From: Shinella sp. H4-D48
GTDB taxonomy: Bacteria; Pseudomonadota; Alphaproteobacteria; Rhizobiales; Rhizobiaceae
Assembly: GCF_022637395.1 (NCBI RefSeq)
Contig: NZ_CP093337.1
Span: forward strand, 1,782,001-1,846,000
Length of the DNA stretch: 64,000 nt
Direction: 5' to 3'
The notes below the pieces were generated by a model that made no database searches, was not told the DNA's origin, and was given only the letters and a program-made list of their open reading frames with translations. Positions 42,938-51,812 of the stretch are shown here, in pieces. Position 1 is the stretch's first letter; each line of letters begins with the position of its first letter. A program made the translations under genes and the position numbers.

Positions 42938-44254
42938 ATGCGGCGTATGTCTGCTGAATCATTAGACTTGTTTGAAGCGCCATCGCTGTTGTCAGACGAA
43001 ACTCAACTGGTGTCTAGCGAAGACAGTCAGGATTCTCAAATCTTGGGTCTGACATTTCGAGACTCTAAGAAATTGCCGGTTCACGGTTGGTACCCCTATG
43101 TGGAAGGTTTTTCGGCCGGCTATATCGAGGATCTTGTGAGGAACTACAGCCGTGGTTCCACGGTGTATGACCCGTTCGGGGGAAGTGGCACCGTAAACCT
43201 AGTCGCGTCCATGATGGGAGTGCCGAGTGCATTTTCAGAGGCCAATCCGTTCATGCGTTTCGTTGCAGAAACGAAAGTGAACGCCCGCAATAGCGCACGT
43301 CTACGGTTTTCCGAATTCGAGCGTTGCGTTGCGAGGTTTAAAGATTGGGCATACAGCCCCAATTTTGAACGATCGTCGCGCGAGCAAGATCTAACCTCGT
43401 ATCTGCATGCCTTTGCAGGAAAAGATTTCTTCGCCGACAAAGATATTCGCGAGCTTCAGGCTCTTAGAGATGCTGCGCTGGTCCTCGGCGCGGAAGCTCC
43501 TGAATTTAGGGACATCCTTTTACTTGCGGTAGCATCTGTCACCGTTGCTTGCTCTCATATGACGCGTCGTGCCGATCTTCGTAGACGCCGCGATGACGAG
43601 TACAAAACGCGAATAGTAAATGTTCGCAGTGCGGTCATCGAGAAACTAACTTCAATGCAGCGCGATATAGGCACAGCTCCTGCCCGCCATGCTCCTGCTT
43701 TTTTTGCTTCGGCAGATTGCCGTGAACCCGTAGAGAGCTTGTCTGGCGAAGTTGAACTAATTCTAACTTCACCGCCCTACTTGAATGGAACAAGCTATAT
43801 TCGGAATACAAAGTTAGAGTTGTGGCTGATGGGCTTTATCAGTTCCGAGCGTGAACTCGTGGCACTAAATAAGACATGTATGGTATGTGGCATCAATAAT
43901 GTAGTCAAAAACCGGCCAGCTGAATATCGTTTTGATTACGTCGAGACTATTGCCGCCGAATTGGACAATGTTAGCCCGGATTTGCGTATCCCTGCACTCG
44001 TTCGAGGCTACTGCTCGGACATGTATCCGATACTCCAGAACTGTGCCAGATACTTGCGAGACGATGGTCGTCTGATCCTGGATATTGGCGATTCTCAGTT
44101 TTACGGTGTTCACGTACCAACAGATCTTCTGTTGGTAGAGGTAGCAAGAAGCGCTGGACTTCGCTTGAAAGAGGAGAGACTGCTTGCCCGGCGGCACTCA
44201 CGCGATAAGACGCCTCTTAAGCAGGTGGAGTTGACATTTACTCATGCTGCCTGA
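42938..44254 (+). CDS. DNA amino-methyltransferase, subunit/enzyme 1 of R-M cassette
   Basis: 438 residues from the ATG at 42938 (agggga upstream); an ATG nine bases on is also possible. SAM-binding motif I 'STVYDPFGGSGTVNLVASMM' near residues 67-86 and catalytic motif IV 'ILTSPPYLNGTSYIRN' near 276, the S-P-P-Y form of N4-cytosine/N6-adenine methylases. Before motif I is 'HGWYPYVEGFSAGYIEDLV', a feature of this methylase group. Markedly AT-richer than the host. Overlaps the second methylase gene by 11 bases and is followed by a convergent HNH nuclease gene. Confidence 0.88.
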   Translation: MRRMSAESLDLFEAPSLLSDETQLVSSEDSQDSQILGLTFRDSKKLPVHGWYPYVEGFSAGYIEDLVRNYSRGSTVYDPFGGSGTVNLVASMMGVPSAFSEANPFMRFVAETKVNARNSARLRFSEFERCVARFKDWAYSPNFERSSREQDLTSYLHAFAGKDFFADKDIRELQALRDAALVLGAEAPEFRDILLLAVASVTVACSHMTRRADLRRRRDDEYKTRIVNVRSAVIEKLTSMQRDIGTAPARHAPAFFASADCREPVESLSGEVELILTSPPYLNGTSYIRNTKLELWLMGFISSERELVALNKTCMVCGINNVVKNRPAEYRFDYVETIAAELDNVSPDLRIPALVRGYCSDMYPILQNCARYLRDDGRLILDIGDSQFYGVHVPTDLLLVEVARSAGLRLKEERLLARRHSRDKTPLKQVELTFTHAA

Positions 44255-45383
44255 TGCCGAATCGACACTAGAACATACAGCTTCCAGCTTTAGATCTACG
44301 CTCCCTCACACCGAGCCACCTTATCGAAGCCGAGCATGGGGGCACGGGCTCCACTCGTTGTCTTCATACCAAGGGAAGTTAAAACCTTCTCTTGCGCATT
44401 GGCTAGTCCGGCATTTCACCGACCCGGGCGATAGGGTTTTAGATCCCTTGGGTGGGGTCGGGACCGTAGCCTTCGAGGCGTCTCTTCTTGGTAGGACCGC
44501 CTTTAGTTGCGACCTAAGTCCATTCGCTTCAGCGGTAGCGCGTGCCAAACTAGATCCGCCTAGGTGCAGTGAGCTGATGCACGAGCTGGATGCCTTTGCC
44601 GAAGATTTAGCGAGCATAAGCTTAAGGGAAAGCGATTACGCCGCGGCAGAGTTCGGATTGAACGCACGAGTCCGTGACTACTTCCACGAAGAAACACTCG
44701 CGGAAGTTTTGAAGGCTCGGCGGATCCTGCTCGGCTCAGACCATTCGCGGCCGCGCAATTTCATTAAGGCGTGCCTCCTTCATATCCTTCACGGAAATAG
44801 GCCATACGCGCTATCGCGAGTGTCGCACCCGATCACACCGTTTAGTCCAACTGGCCCATTCGAGTATCGATCGCTCATGGAACGGCTACGCACGCGATGC
44901 GAGCGTTTGATGTCCTTGCAATGGCCCGAGGAGTTTGTGCCGGGAACATCCTGGCATTCAGATTTTCGGGAAATTCCAAATCTATTATCAGAGCCGGTAA
45001 ACGCAATTATCTGCTCCCCTCCGTTCCCTGGAATGAGATTTGATCGCCCAAATTGGCTGCGAATGTGGTTCTGCGGCTGGATGGAAAACGATTTCCACGA
45101 AACTAGCCGTGGATTTCTGGAGCGGCAGCAAGGCCGCACCTTTGAAGTCTACAGCGAATTCTTTCAAGTATGCCGGGACGTATCGACCATCGGAAGTCCG
45201 GTCATCCTTCACGTCGGTGGATCCAAAGCCTATGATATGACAGAGAAATTGACTGCGATTGGAAGTCGTTACTTACATCACTGCTCAACGATAATTGAGA
45301 ACGTAGAGAACGTTGAAAAGCATGGAATTAAGGATAAAGGAACCACGAGCGAACACATACTGCTAGTATTCGAGCGCCGCTAA
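44244..45383 (+). CDS. DNA amino-methyltransferase 2 of R-M cassette
   Basis: 379 residues; the ATG overlaps the first methylase's end by 11 bases. Motif I 'GDRVLDPLGGVGTVAFEASL' (about residues 61-80) and motif IV 'AIICSPPFPGMRF' (about 253-265), S-P-P-F type as in N4-cytosine methylases. Related in layout to the first methylase but clearly different, so probably each modifies one strand of an asymmetric site or they form a heterodimer. The 3' end overlaps the convergent nuclease gene by 21 bases. Confidence 0.87.
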   Translation: MLPDAESTLEHTASSFRSTLPHTEPPYRSRAWGHGLHSLSSYQGKLKPSLAHWLVRHFTDPGDRVLDPLGGVGTVAFEASLLGRTAFSCDLSPFASAVARAKLDPPRCSELMHELDAFAEDLASISLRESDYAAAEFGLNARVRDYFHEETLAEVLKARRILLGSDHSRPRNFIKACLLHILHGNRPYALSRVSHPITPFSPTGPFEYRSLMERLRTRCERLMSLQWPEEFVPGTSWHSDFREIPNLLSEPVNAIICSPPFPGMRFDRPNWLRMWFCGWMENDFHETSRGFLERQQGRTFEVYSEFFQVCRDVSTIGSPVILHVGGSKAYDMTEKLTAIGSRYLHHCSTIIENVENVEKHGIKDKGTTSEHILLVFERR

Positions 45384-46679
45384 TTGCTCGTCGATTTCTG
45401 GGTCGACTAGCTCAGGAATATCGTCTGTTGGCCGTCGGTCTGCAGCGTCTCGAACCTGGGCATATATGTCGATATCCGCTGCTCGCAGCTCATCCCAAAG
45501 ATCCACGTTAGGCCTAATCTCCCGTACTTTCCTTGCGATGGCATTAAACGCTCGCGCATCAGCCTCCCTGGCAAAGCCGGCGATATCCGCCCGGATTCGC
45601 TGCAGCTGCGGCTCGCAGACATCCCGTGTTTGAAGGTCCGCCAGTGGGAGACCAGTTATCTGTGATAAACGCTCTAGTTGTGCGGGAGTGTAAAAATCGG
45701 CGGGAAACTTGTCCTTCTTATGGTTATTATGCTCGGCACATAAACAAGTGGCGTGCTCATCGATTGGCCAAAGGTAGGCTAAAGGCCGAGTGTGATCTAA
45801 CTGTACTTGTTTCAACGTTAATGGCTTCTCACAGTAAAAGCATCGCCGCTGAAAGCGATCCCATGTGATACTCTTCAATCCTCGCCCCTGTCGGTCCTTG
45901 ATGGATTGCAAGATCTCTGGTTCGCGTAACAGTAGACGACGTTCCCGAGTAATTAGGCCGCTTTCATTGTGTTGATCAGCAGTCCGCAAGGGATTAAAAG
46001 AGTTGTTAATTCTCCATTTTTTACATGCTCGACACTCGTTCTGATGACCGCTCGGCTTTGCATTGTGCTTATGAAAACTAAGCCTCCCAGGTTGCCCGGG
46101 ACCTATCGGAAGTAATCGCCCACAGTACGAGCATTTTTTCAGCTCTATAGGGGAGCCCTGGGTTTGCCGTGTAACGACATCATCAAGCATAGTGATGTTG
46201 TCGGCCTCATGATCGAGATAGAAGGTCTCGGGCGCGAGATGAGCAACGTTCAACTCTGCTAAAGCTGGTACTTCATCACTACCGTGTTGCGGAAAATGTG
46301 AAAGGCCAATCGCCAGGCCCCATAAGTCAACGTAGTCCTGCGGAGATTGGAAGATCAGTTCGGCGACTACCGTTGTGCTTTCGCTTACAGAAAAGCCAAG
46401 ACCGAAACGCGACCAAGCTGGCCCGCTCTGAAATTCCCGTTCATGGAGGACCCCCGCTAAGCGGGTTCGTAAAACCGCAGCCGTGCTGGTCGGGGTAAAA
46501 ATAAAGCCTCCTATGCCACCCCTACAGGGCTCGACCGGCAATTTAAGCTCGGCAACGAACTTAATCGAATCTATTGGACGGTCTTTGCTTAATCTGCTGC
46601 CGAAGCTTTCATGAACCTGCTGATAGTCCCTTCTGCTTGCGTACTTATCTTCCCGATCTTGCTTTGCATGCCGACGCAC
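45363..46679 (-). CDS. zinc-finger HNH endonuclease, putative restriction enzyme
   Basis: 438 residues from a GTG with gggag upstream. N-terminal 170 residues contain no recognised domain and may recognise DNA. A zinc finger follows (C183-x2-C186 ... C216-x2-C219), then an HNH nuclease: C280-x2-C283, 'KQVQLDHTRPLAYLWPID' with Asp295-His296, and 'CLCAEHNNHKKDKFP' supplying Asn/His. The C-terminus is acidic and helical. Transcribed toward two DNA methylases and overlapping the second by 21 bases, so most likely the restriction partner of the system. Confidence 0.82.
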   Translation of the reverse strand: MRRHAKQDREDKYASRRDYQQVHESFGSRLSKDRPIDSIKFVAELKLPVEPCRGGIGGFIFTPTSTAAVLRTRLAGVLHEREFQSGPAWSRFGLGFSVSESTTVVAELIFQSPQDYVDLWGLAIGLSHFPQHGSDEVPALAELNVAHLAPETFYLDHEADNITMLDDVVTRQTQGSPIELKKCSYCGRLLPIGPGQPGRLSFHKHNAKPSGHQNECRACKKWRINNSFNPLRTADQHNESGLITRERRLLLREPEILQSIKDRQGRGLKSITWDRFQRRCFYCEKPLTLKQVQLDHTRPLAYLWPIDEHATCLCAEHNNHKKDKFPADFYTPAQLERLSQITGLPLADLQTRDVCEPQLQRIRADIAGFAREADARAFNAIARKVREIRPNVDLWDELRAADIDIYAQVRDAADRRPTDDIPELVDPEIDEQLAALEY

Positions 46680-47386
46680 GATTTACTCCCAGATGTCGCT
46701 GAAAGATCGCACCGAAAGTTTCGGAAATCAAGTACTTGCAATGTTTGATTGTGTTTTAAGTCGGAGGCACTGCGCGCCATAGCAGTCGGCCGAAGTTTGG
46801 GGCAGCGATTGAACAGCACGATTGGGTTCAGCCGGTTCGGCGGCTCACGTTTGCGAGCCAAGCCCGTGCCTGCAAAATGGCCTAGCGGAAATCGTCATAG
46901 AGCCGTGGGTTGCTGCTGAGGAGGAGGTAGACCGTCGCCGGGCAGGTGCAGTGCAGGCGGCGAGTCGGTGCCTAGCCGCAGCCCGCCGATGGCGGAACTC
47001 GTCTGGTCTGAGATCGACCGGCCGCGGATGGACGTCTCCATCCAGCGGCGCACGAAAGTCATGTGAGGTTTCCACCGGTATCGACCACGCTTCCGAGCTG
47101 CCGGACGCGCCTGCGGCAGATTCGGGGGCGCCGCGGGCCCGGCAGCATGGCGCTCTGAGCACCTGGATCGCCGGCTAGTAGTGGATGTCAGTGGCTATGA
47201 TGACGTGGTATGCGGAATTGATCGTTGAGCAGGCGGACGCTCAATAAGAGTCGAGCTCCTTACGCTTCGTAATGTTCGAAAGCGAGGATAGTCGAGCGCT
47301 ACTAGACGACGCGATCCAATTATGGGCAAAGCACAGTTAGATGACGTTGACGGAGCGGCCCACTAGGCTGCGGAAGCTTCGTCGAT
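46680..47386. other. 707-base stretch without a supported gene
   Basis: Between the HNH gene and a small membrane protein gene. Open frames exist on both strands at 46.82-47.18 kb, but neither has a ribosome binding site nor a protein-like composition; they may be remnants. The promoter of the HNH gene should lie at 46.68-46.80 kb. The base composition changes here from AT-rich (methylase side) to GC-rich. Confidence 0.5.
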
Positions 47387-47725
47387 TCATCGAAACGGAA
47401 TCTGGTGATCGATCGCTCTTTCACGGTCCTCATCGCTCACCAGTTGAGTGATAAGGTGGGCTGATACCCTTTTCAGAAAGCGTCTATGGCAGCCGTCTGG
47501 TGCAAAGGACGCTGCTAGCATGTGGTCGCCGATGATTTTGTGTGCGTCGGCTCCGTAATAGTCTCGATACAAAGCTGCAGCGTGTCGAACCTCGTCATCG
47601 GTCGGATCGCGCCGCCTGTCGCGCCGCTCGGCAGCAAACATCAGGAGGCCGCCGACGATCGCCGCCACATACCATGTAGCGAGCGCCTTATAGACCCACG
47701 CGAAGATCGTTCCGAAGCTATCCAT
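47387..47725 (-). CDS. small membrane protein, unknown
   Basis: 112 residues. One N-terminal membrane helix (YKALATWYVAAIVGGLLMFA, about 12-31), a basic stretch (AERRDRRRD) and a cytoplasmic helical domain with 'AALYRDYYGADAHKIIGDHM'. No family recognised. Divergent from the XRE/P-loop pair, with an inverted repeat in the space between, so all three may be under the XRE regulator. Confidence 0.6.
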   Translation of the reverse strand: MDSFGTIFAWVYKALATWYVAAIVGGLLMFAAERRDRRRDPTDDEVRHAAALYRDYYGADAHKIIGDHMLAASFAPDGCHRRFLKRVSAHLITQLVSDEDRERAIDHQIPFR

Positions 47726-47742
47726 GGATGTTGAATATAGTC

Positions 47743-47771
47743 CACATTTCCAGAAAGTAAGCAGAAATGTG
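47743..47771. promoter_or_regulatory. operator-like inverted repeat
   Basis: Perfect 8-bp arms cacatttc (47743-47750) and gaaatgtg (47764-47771), 13-bp spacer. It lies in the divergent promoter region between the small membrane gene and the XRE gene, in the place expected for an autoregulatory operator. Confidence 0.6.
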
Positions 47772-47818
47772 ACGATAAGTCCGTGGACGATCCGTCTACA
47801 TGCCGGCGCTATGTCGGC

Positions 47819-48052
47819 ATGTTGGATTACAGACGAGTCCTGGCAGAGAACGTGAAGGCGGCGAGAAAGGCTCTCGATCTGTCGCAGGAGGCCCTCGCGC
47901 TAGAGGCAGCCATTGATCGCACCTATGTTAGCGGGATTGAGCGGGGCAGACGGAACCCATCGCTGACCATGATCGCCAAGCTTGCCGAAAGGCTGAAGAC
48001 GACACCAGCGGCGCTATTGTCGCCCATGACGCAAGAGCAGACGGGGAAGTAG
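47819..48052 (+). CDS. XRE-family regulator (controller-like)
   Basis: 77 residues from the ATG at 47819; an in-frame GTG at 47783 would add 12 residues. HTH 'LSQEALALEAAIDRTYVSGI' followed by 'ERGRRNPSLTMIAKLAERLK', very like controller (C) proteins of restriction-modification systems and small phage repressors. One base separates its stop from the P-loop gene's ATG. A palindrome sits upstream. It might also control the R-M cassette 1.1 kb away, but there is no direct sign of this. Confidence 0.88.
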   Translation: MLDYRRVLAENVKAARKALDLSQEALALEAAIDRTYVSGIERGRRNPSLTMIAKLAERLKTTPAALLSPMTQEQTGK

Positions 48053-48053
48053 C

Positions 48054-48545
48054 ATGGTAGACAGGCTGTTTGTCGCGGTGCTTGGGAACCGCAATTCCGG
48101 GAAATCTACAACTTGGAACACTCTGTTCGGCGGCACGGTTAAGACCGGCAAGCATTCGCGGTCTCTGACGCTCAGACCTGGCGAGTGCGTTGAGGTATTT
48201 CTGGTGAGCGGTTCATTTGAGGAGCGCAAGCTGTACGCCGGCGATGTGCTGGAAGAACAAGCTAGCAGGATCGTGCTGTGCTCAATGCAATACACCGAAG
48301 AGGTCACAAAGACTCTTGAGTATGTGAAGGAAAAAGGGTTCGACCTTTATGTCCACTGGCTCAATCCGGGCTATAACGATCCGGGTGAGAACTGGGACCG
48401 GCTAGGGCTGGTCAATCGAATATTGGACGCTCCCTCGGCACTGGCGGTTCGCTCGGGAAAGGTAAACCCTATCGGCCGCGTCCAAGAGATCCGCGAATTC
48501 ATCTACGGCTGGGCCGTCTATCGCGGTTTGATATACGCGTGCTGA
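48054..48545 (+). CDS. small P-loop NTPase, unknown
   Basis: 163 residues. Walker A motif at 11-19 (GNRNSGKST) directly after the first strand, as in compact GTPases/kinases. A Walker B-like strand is uncertain ('SRIVLCSMQYTEE'), and no NKxD motif is seen. C-terminal 'VNPIGRVQEIREFIYGWAVY' helix. Not a family I recognise. Tightly coupled to the XRE regulator, so the two probably act as one regulated module; a defence or sensing role is possible. Confidence 0.75.
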   Translation: MVDRLFVAVLGNRNSGKSTTWNTLFGGTVKTGKHSRSLTLRPGECVEVFLVSGSFEERKLYAGDVLEEQASRIVLCSMQYTEEVTKTLEYVKEKGFDLYVHWLNPGYNDPGENWDRLGLVNRILDAPSALAVRSGKVNPIGRVQEIREFIYGWAVYRGLIYAC

Positions 48546-48558
48546 TCCGGCATCTCCG

Positions 48559-48999
48559 CTAGTCGTCCAAGATCTTACCGCCGCGCACCGTGGCGAGCCC
48601 TTCCAGCACCGCGATGCGCACGAAGTCGGCAGGCGCCTGCTTCGAGTGGCCGTCGTTGAGCGCCTGGATATGTCCGGCGTTGTTCGTGATGTGGATTTCT
48701 CGGTTCGTGCCAATTTCGAACGCCTCGATGATCGGCGCGCCGGCCTCGATCGTCGCGACGGAGTTCGCGTCGCCAGTCGAGCCCATCGTGCCGGGAACGC
48801 GGGCAGGAAACAGACCCTCAAAGGCGCGATCCAACTCCGGCGTCCAGTTTGAGCGGGCCGTGCCCGTATCGACCGGCGTCCCCTCGACAACGGAGCGGAG
48901 CACGACTTGGGCGCAGTCCTTTATTGCCCGCTCAACGTTTCCTTCGACCCGTACGGCGATGCGGTCGAGCCTTTTTGCCAAGTCATCAAGTCCGGCCAT
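48559..48999 (-). CDS. HK97-gp10-like neck/tail completion protein
   Basis: 146 residues from the ATG at 48999. Contains 'LVEGTPVDTGTARSNW'-type sequence (at about 38-53, here VVEGTPVDTGTARSNWTPEL), followed by a beta-sheet with 'FEIGTNREIHITNNAGHIQA' and 'LNDGHSKQAP', the HK97 gp10 family pattern of head-to-tail joining proteins. In a full phage it sits between head completion and tail tube genes; here no head or tail genes accompany it. Last gene of the minus-strand phage-type set. Confidence 0.8.
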   Translation of the reverse strand: MAGLDDLAKRLDRIAVRVEGNVERAIKDCAQVVLRSVVEGTPVDTGTARSNWTPELDRAFEGLFPARVPGTMGSTGDANSVATIEAGAPIIEAFEIGTNREIHITNNAGHIQALNDGHSKQAPADFVRIAVLEGLATVRGGKILDD

Positions 49000-49062
49000 G
49001 GCCGATTTCCTTTCAATCACACACGGAGCCGGGGTCCGGCGGTAGGATGGCGTCACCTTCCA

Positions 49063-49446
49063 TCAGTGAAGCTCCTTCGGCATGCTGTCGCGCTGCACCC
49101 TGTAGACGAGCAGCGCCATAAGCGGGTCGCCGTCTTCGAGGTAGGGCCGGAGGCGTGGGTGGACCGCACCTGCATGCGCATCCAGTGCCCAGGGTTCCCG
49201 GACGAATATCAGGACGTTTGCCGCCCCCGACATCGCAGGGATGACCAACGGCCGGTAGCCAAGGTTGAGAAGCCTCTCGGCGTGGTGGACCTGCATGTAG
49301 ACGTGGTCGGCGTCGATTCCTGCCTCTACCCAGAGGTCCTTGACCTGCACCACGGGGCATCCGGCGAGGCAGCCCATCATTCGGGCACGGTGCGCCTTGC
49401 TGCGGCGGGCTAGCTCGATCATCGCCGGGTCGCGGGATCGGGCCAT
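49063..49446 (-). CDS. phage-type hypothetical protein
   Basis: 127 residues from the ATG at 49446, two bases after the preceding gene's stop. N-terminal basic helix (IELARRSKAHRARMMGCLAG) then an alpha/beta part with 'GYRPLVIPAMSGAANVLIFV'. No family recognised. Operon position next to the gp10-like gene suggests a structural or packaging role. Confidence 0.6.
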   Translation of the reverse strand: MARSRDPAMIELARRSKAHRARMMGCLAGCPVVQVKDLWVEAGIDADHVYMQVHHAERLLNLGYRPLVIPAMSGAANVLIFVREPWALDAHAGAVHPRLRPYLEDGDPLMALLVYRVQRDSMPKELH

Positions 49447-49448
49447 GG

Positions 49449-49715
49449 TCAGGCTCCCCTCATGTAGGAGCCCCCCCGGTCGAGGCTTGGCCACACGGAC
49501 TGTCCCCTTGCGCCAACCGGCATGCCACCCACGAAGGCTGCGGGCGCGGAGGTCAGGTCTACACTCGTCCAGCCGACGAGCGCGTTCGGCTCGCCAAGCA
49601 GAATTTCGGCTGCGACGCGCGCAGCCGATGCCGATGCGCCGACCGCTAGCGCGAAATTGAGCCCATCAGCGCGACGGTGTTCCTCGCGGGTGGGAAAGAA
49701 AGCAAAGGTGGCCAT
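49449..49715 (-). CDS. phage-type small protein, unknown
   Basis: 88 residues; begins 'MATFAFFPTREEHRRADGLN' and contains 'GEPNALVGWTSVDLTSAPAA'. Probably a small beta-rich protein that might decorate or complete the head; no family recognised. Starts two bases after the stop of the coiled-coil gene. Confidence 0.6.
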   Translation of the reverse strand: MATFAFFPTREEHRRADGLNFALAVGASASAARVAAEILLGEPNALVGWTSVDLTSAPAAFVGGMPVGARGQSVWPSLDRGGSYMRGA

Positions 49716-49717
49716 GG

Positions 49718-50458
49718 TCAGTTCTCCTCGTTGTCATCTCGAATTTCTGGGGCATTGAGTGCAGCCCGGTCTCGGGCGCGGAGGGCGATGCCGATGTTGC
49801 CCTCGGCAGATGCACGGCCAGCCTCAAAGGCGCGGTCGTCTAGGACCGCCCGCTGGGCTAGTTCGCTCACTTCCATGATGGCAGCCTGCACGGCCCGGTA
49901 ATCGTCTCCGACCAAGCGATCGGCGAGTTCGTGCGGCGAGAACGGACGTTCGCTATGCGGCATCCGGCCGACCTGTGAGGCGAGCACGGCGCCGAGCTCG
50001 CGGTCCTTCGTGGATACCGCGAGAGCCGCAAGGCTCGCGAGCTCGACCTTGCCCGCATGTTCGAGCTGCTGGATCAGCCGGCTCCGACGCTCGCTGCCGA
50101 GGCTGTCGCGCATCAGCATCTGGATGCTGGAATTGTAGTGCGTCCCTGCGTCCTCGACCGAGCGCCGAAGGGCTTCAATTTCACGCAACCGGGTCGTTCG
50201 GGCGTCGAGGCTGGAACGCTTCAGGTCCGCCCGTAACCCGCCGAGGGCACGACCGACGACCTGTGATCGCTGGGAGGGTGTGAGGTCGTACAGGGTGGCT
50301 TCGAGCTCTTCCCGGCGCTTTGCAACCCGTACGTTCATCTCGGAAATGCGCTTTGCGTTCTCCGAGTGGAGCTCGCGTGCCCGCGTGAGCGAGGCCTTGA
50401 TCGACGTCACGTCGACCCACGGCTTCGTCAGGGTGGGTGGAGCCTTCTTAATTGCCAT
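49718..50458 (-). CDS. coiled-coil protein, possible scaffold-like factor
   Basis: 246 residues from the ATG at 50458 (gagaa upstream). Almost entirely helical: long charged helices through residues 20-130 ('RARELHSENAKRISEMNVRV' and similar) and a C-terminal half with 'ELADRLVGDDYRAVQAAIME'. No enzyme motif. The arrangement resembles scaffolding or size-redirecting proteins of phages and satellites, but identity is unknown. Confidence 0.6.
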   Translation of the reverse strand: MAIKKAPPTLTKPWVDVTSIKASLTRARELHSENAKRISEMNVRVAKRREELEATLYDLTPSQRSQVVGRALGGLRADLKRSSLDARTTRLREIEALRRSVEDAGTHYNSSIQMLMRDSLGSERRSRLIQQLEHAGKVELASLAALAVSTKDRELGAVLASQVGRMPHSERPFSPHELADRLVGDDYRAVQAAIMEVSELAQRAVLDDRAFEAGRASAEGNIGIALRARDRAALNAPEIRDDNEEN

Positions 50459-50642
50459 CTGGTCTTCTCCTTCGTCGTTGAGCGTCACGCTCAACCAGGC
50501 CGGAGGACCTTGGCGCGGGTCGCAGCCCGCAGGAGCGTCCACCTCCATTGAGGTGACCGGATCGGCCCATCGGCCGATCCGTAGACGTTCTCAGCATGGT
50601 TCATTGCCGCGCCGGATCGGACCAGCACTTAGGTCAATCTGT

Positions 50643-51062
50643 CTACTCGATCGCCCGCTTCGGGAACGGCACGACTGCGCTGTCGTTCGAAGTAGCTAGA
50701 GTTTCTGGAGCCTGGCCGCACGGCGCTCGATCCCGCCAAATCGAGCGCGCCTGCGTCATCGCGTGCCTTTCCAGATCGAGCGCATAGAGGCCGCAATATT
50801 CAATCCCGCCAGACACGTCGTCGGCCTCAGCGCCAATTGCTATCGCGGTGAGCATCCAATCTGTAGGCACGCCGCTCCTGGCCAATTCGCCCGCCTCAAT
50901 GGCGAACTCCGCCAAAGCCGCCACCTGCTTCGGCTCAAGGTCTACATCCTTGATGAAGCCGGTGATCACCTGTTGAATTCGCGCCATGGCGACGAGGTCG
51001 CACGCGAAGACGCGCGTTCGCCCCGACGAAATAGGGCGTCGGCCTTCTACGATCATGTTCAT
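50643..51062 (-). CDS. phage-type hypothetical protein
   Basis: 139 residues from the ATG at 51062 (gaggg upstream). Helical domain 'VDLEPKQVAALAEFAIEAGE' followed by 'LYALDLERHAMTQARSIWRD' and a flexible C-terminus. No family recognised. Same orientation as the packaging-type genes but separated from the next by 185 bases. Confidence 0.6.
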   Translation of the reverse strand: MNMIVEGRRPISSGRTRVFACDLVAMARIQQVITGFIKDVDLEPKQVAALAEFAIEAGELARSGVPTDWMLTAIAIGAEADDVSGGIEYCGLYALDLERHAMTQARSIWRDRAPCGQAPETLATSNDSAVVPFPKRAIE

Positions 51063-51183
51063 TTTTTCACCCTCCTGTTTCAGCCCTATGTGTTTTGGGC
51101 GCGGAGGGAGAATGACAGAACGGCTCAAAGTTCGAAACTAAGATATTGATATGAAAGGCATTTGATAGTACAAACTGCATCCC

Positions 51184-51573
51184 ATGAGAGAGATACGTTG
51201 GACCTCCGATATTATTGAGAAGCAGCGCCAGTTACGACCCGGCGACAGACAATATTCCAACGAATGGGTGATGATCCGTGCATACGCGCTGCACCTGAAC
51301 GACCAGGGCGTGAGACCGACGTATGCACTTATTCGGGAGATGCTGGACAGCCTTGGACGCGGCTACACCGGCCAGTCCTGCCAGATATACGAGGCCCTAC
51401 GCCGGCTCTATATGCATGGGAAGCTTGACCGGTACCCAAACGGGCGGCGCGTGCGGGTCGGGGACGTAGTCTACCGGAGCATAAGGGCGGCGGCGAAGGG
51501 TGAGCACTGCCGACAGTCGGCTGTTGCGGAGCGCATCGCTAGAGGAGAGCCCGGCTGGTCGTTCATCGACTAA
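51184..51573 (+). CDS. winged-helix-like protein, unknown
   Basis: 129 residues on the + strand among minus genes. 'WVMIRAYALHLNDQGVRPTY' and 'SLGRGYTGQSCQIYEALRRL' followed by 'KLDRYPNGRRVRVGDVVYRS' suggest a winged-helix DNA-binding domain, so a possible transcription regulator of the satellite's late genes. It is divergent from 50643-51062 and its 3' end overlaps the convergent gene by 4 bases. Confidence 0.6.
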   Translation: MREIRWTSDIIEKQRQLRPGDRQYSNEWVMIRAYALHLNDQGVRPTYALIREMLDSLGRGYTGQSCQIYEALRRLYMHGKLDRYPNGRRVRVGDVVYRSIRAAAKGEHCRQSAVAERIARGEPGWSFID

Positions 51574-51812
51574 TCGACGGATGACGCCCGCGTCCCCTCG
51601 GCGTGCTCGGATGCCATGGCCTCCCACAGCGCCTCGGGGAACGGGTTAAGCCGCCAAAACTGAGCGCCGGTCGGTCGGCCATACAGCCTCACGAGCTCAT
51701 CGCCGCCGCCCTCTAGCGCGACAATGCCGGGGGCCGTTCCCTCTAGCGAACGGGCCAGCCGCTCGACCTCGCGCAAGTCGCGTAGCGTGTCAGACCAGGA
51801 GCGCGACGCCAT
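51570..51812 (-). CDS. small phage-type protein after TerS-like gene
   Basis: 80 residues from the ATG at 51812, overlapping the end of the TerS-like gene by 23 bases. Helix 'TLRDLREVERLARSLEGTAP' followed by 'GRPTGAQFWRLNPFPEALWE'. No family recognised. Confidence 0.55.
   Translation of the reverse strand: MASRSWSDTLRDLREVERLARSLEGTAPGIVALEGGGDELVRLYGRPTGAQFWRLNPFPEALWEAMASEHAEGTRASSVD

Noticed and set aside
46822-47178. Open frames on both strands between the HNH gene and the small membrane protein
   Set aside because: No ribosome binding site and no recognisable protein character; treated as noncoding or remnant.
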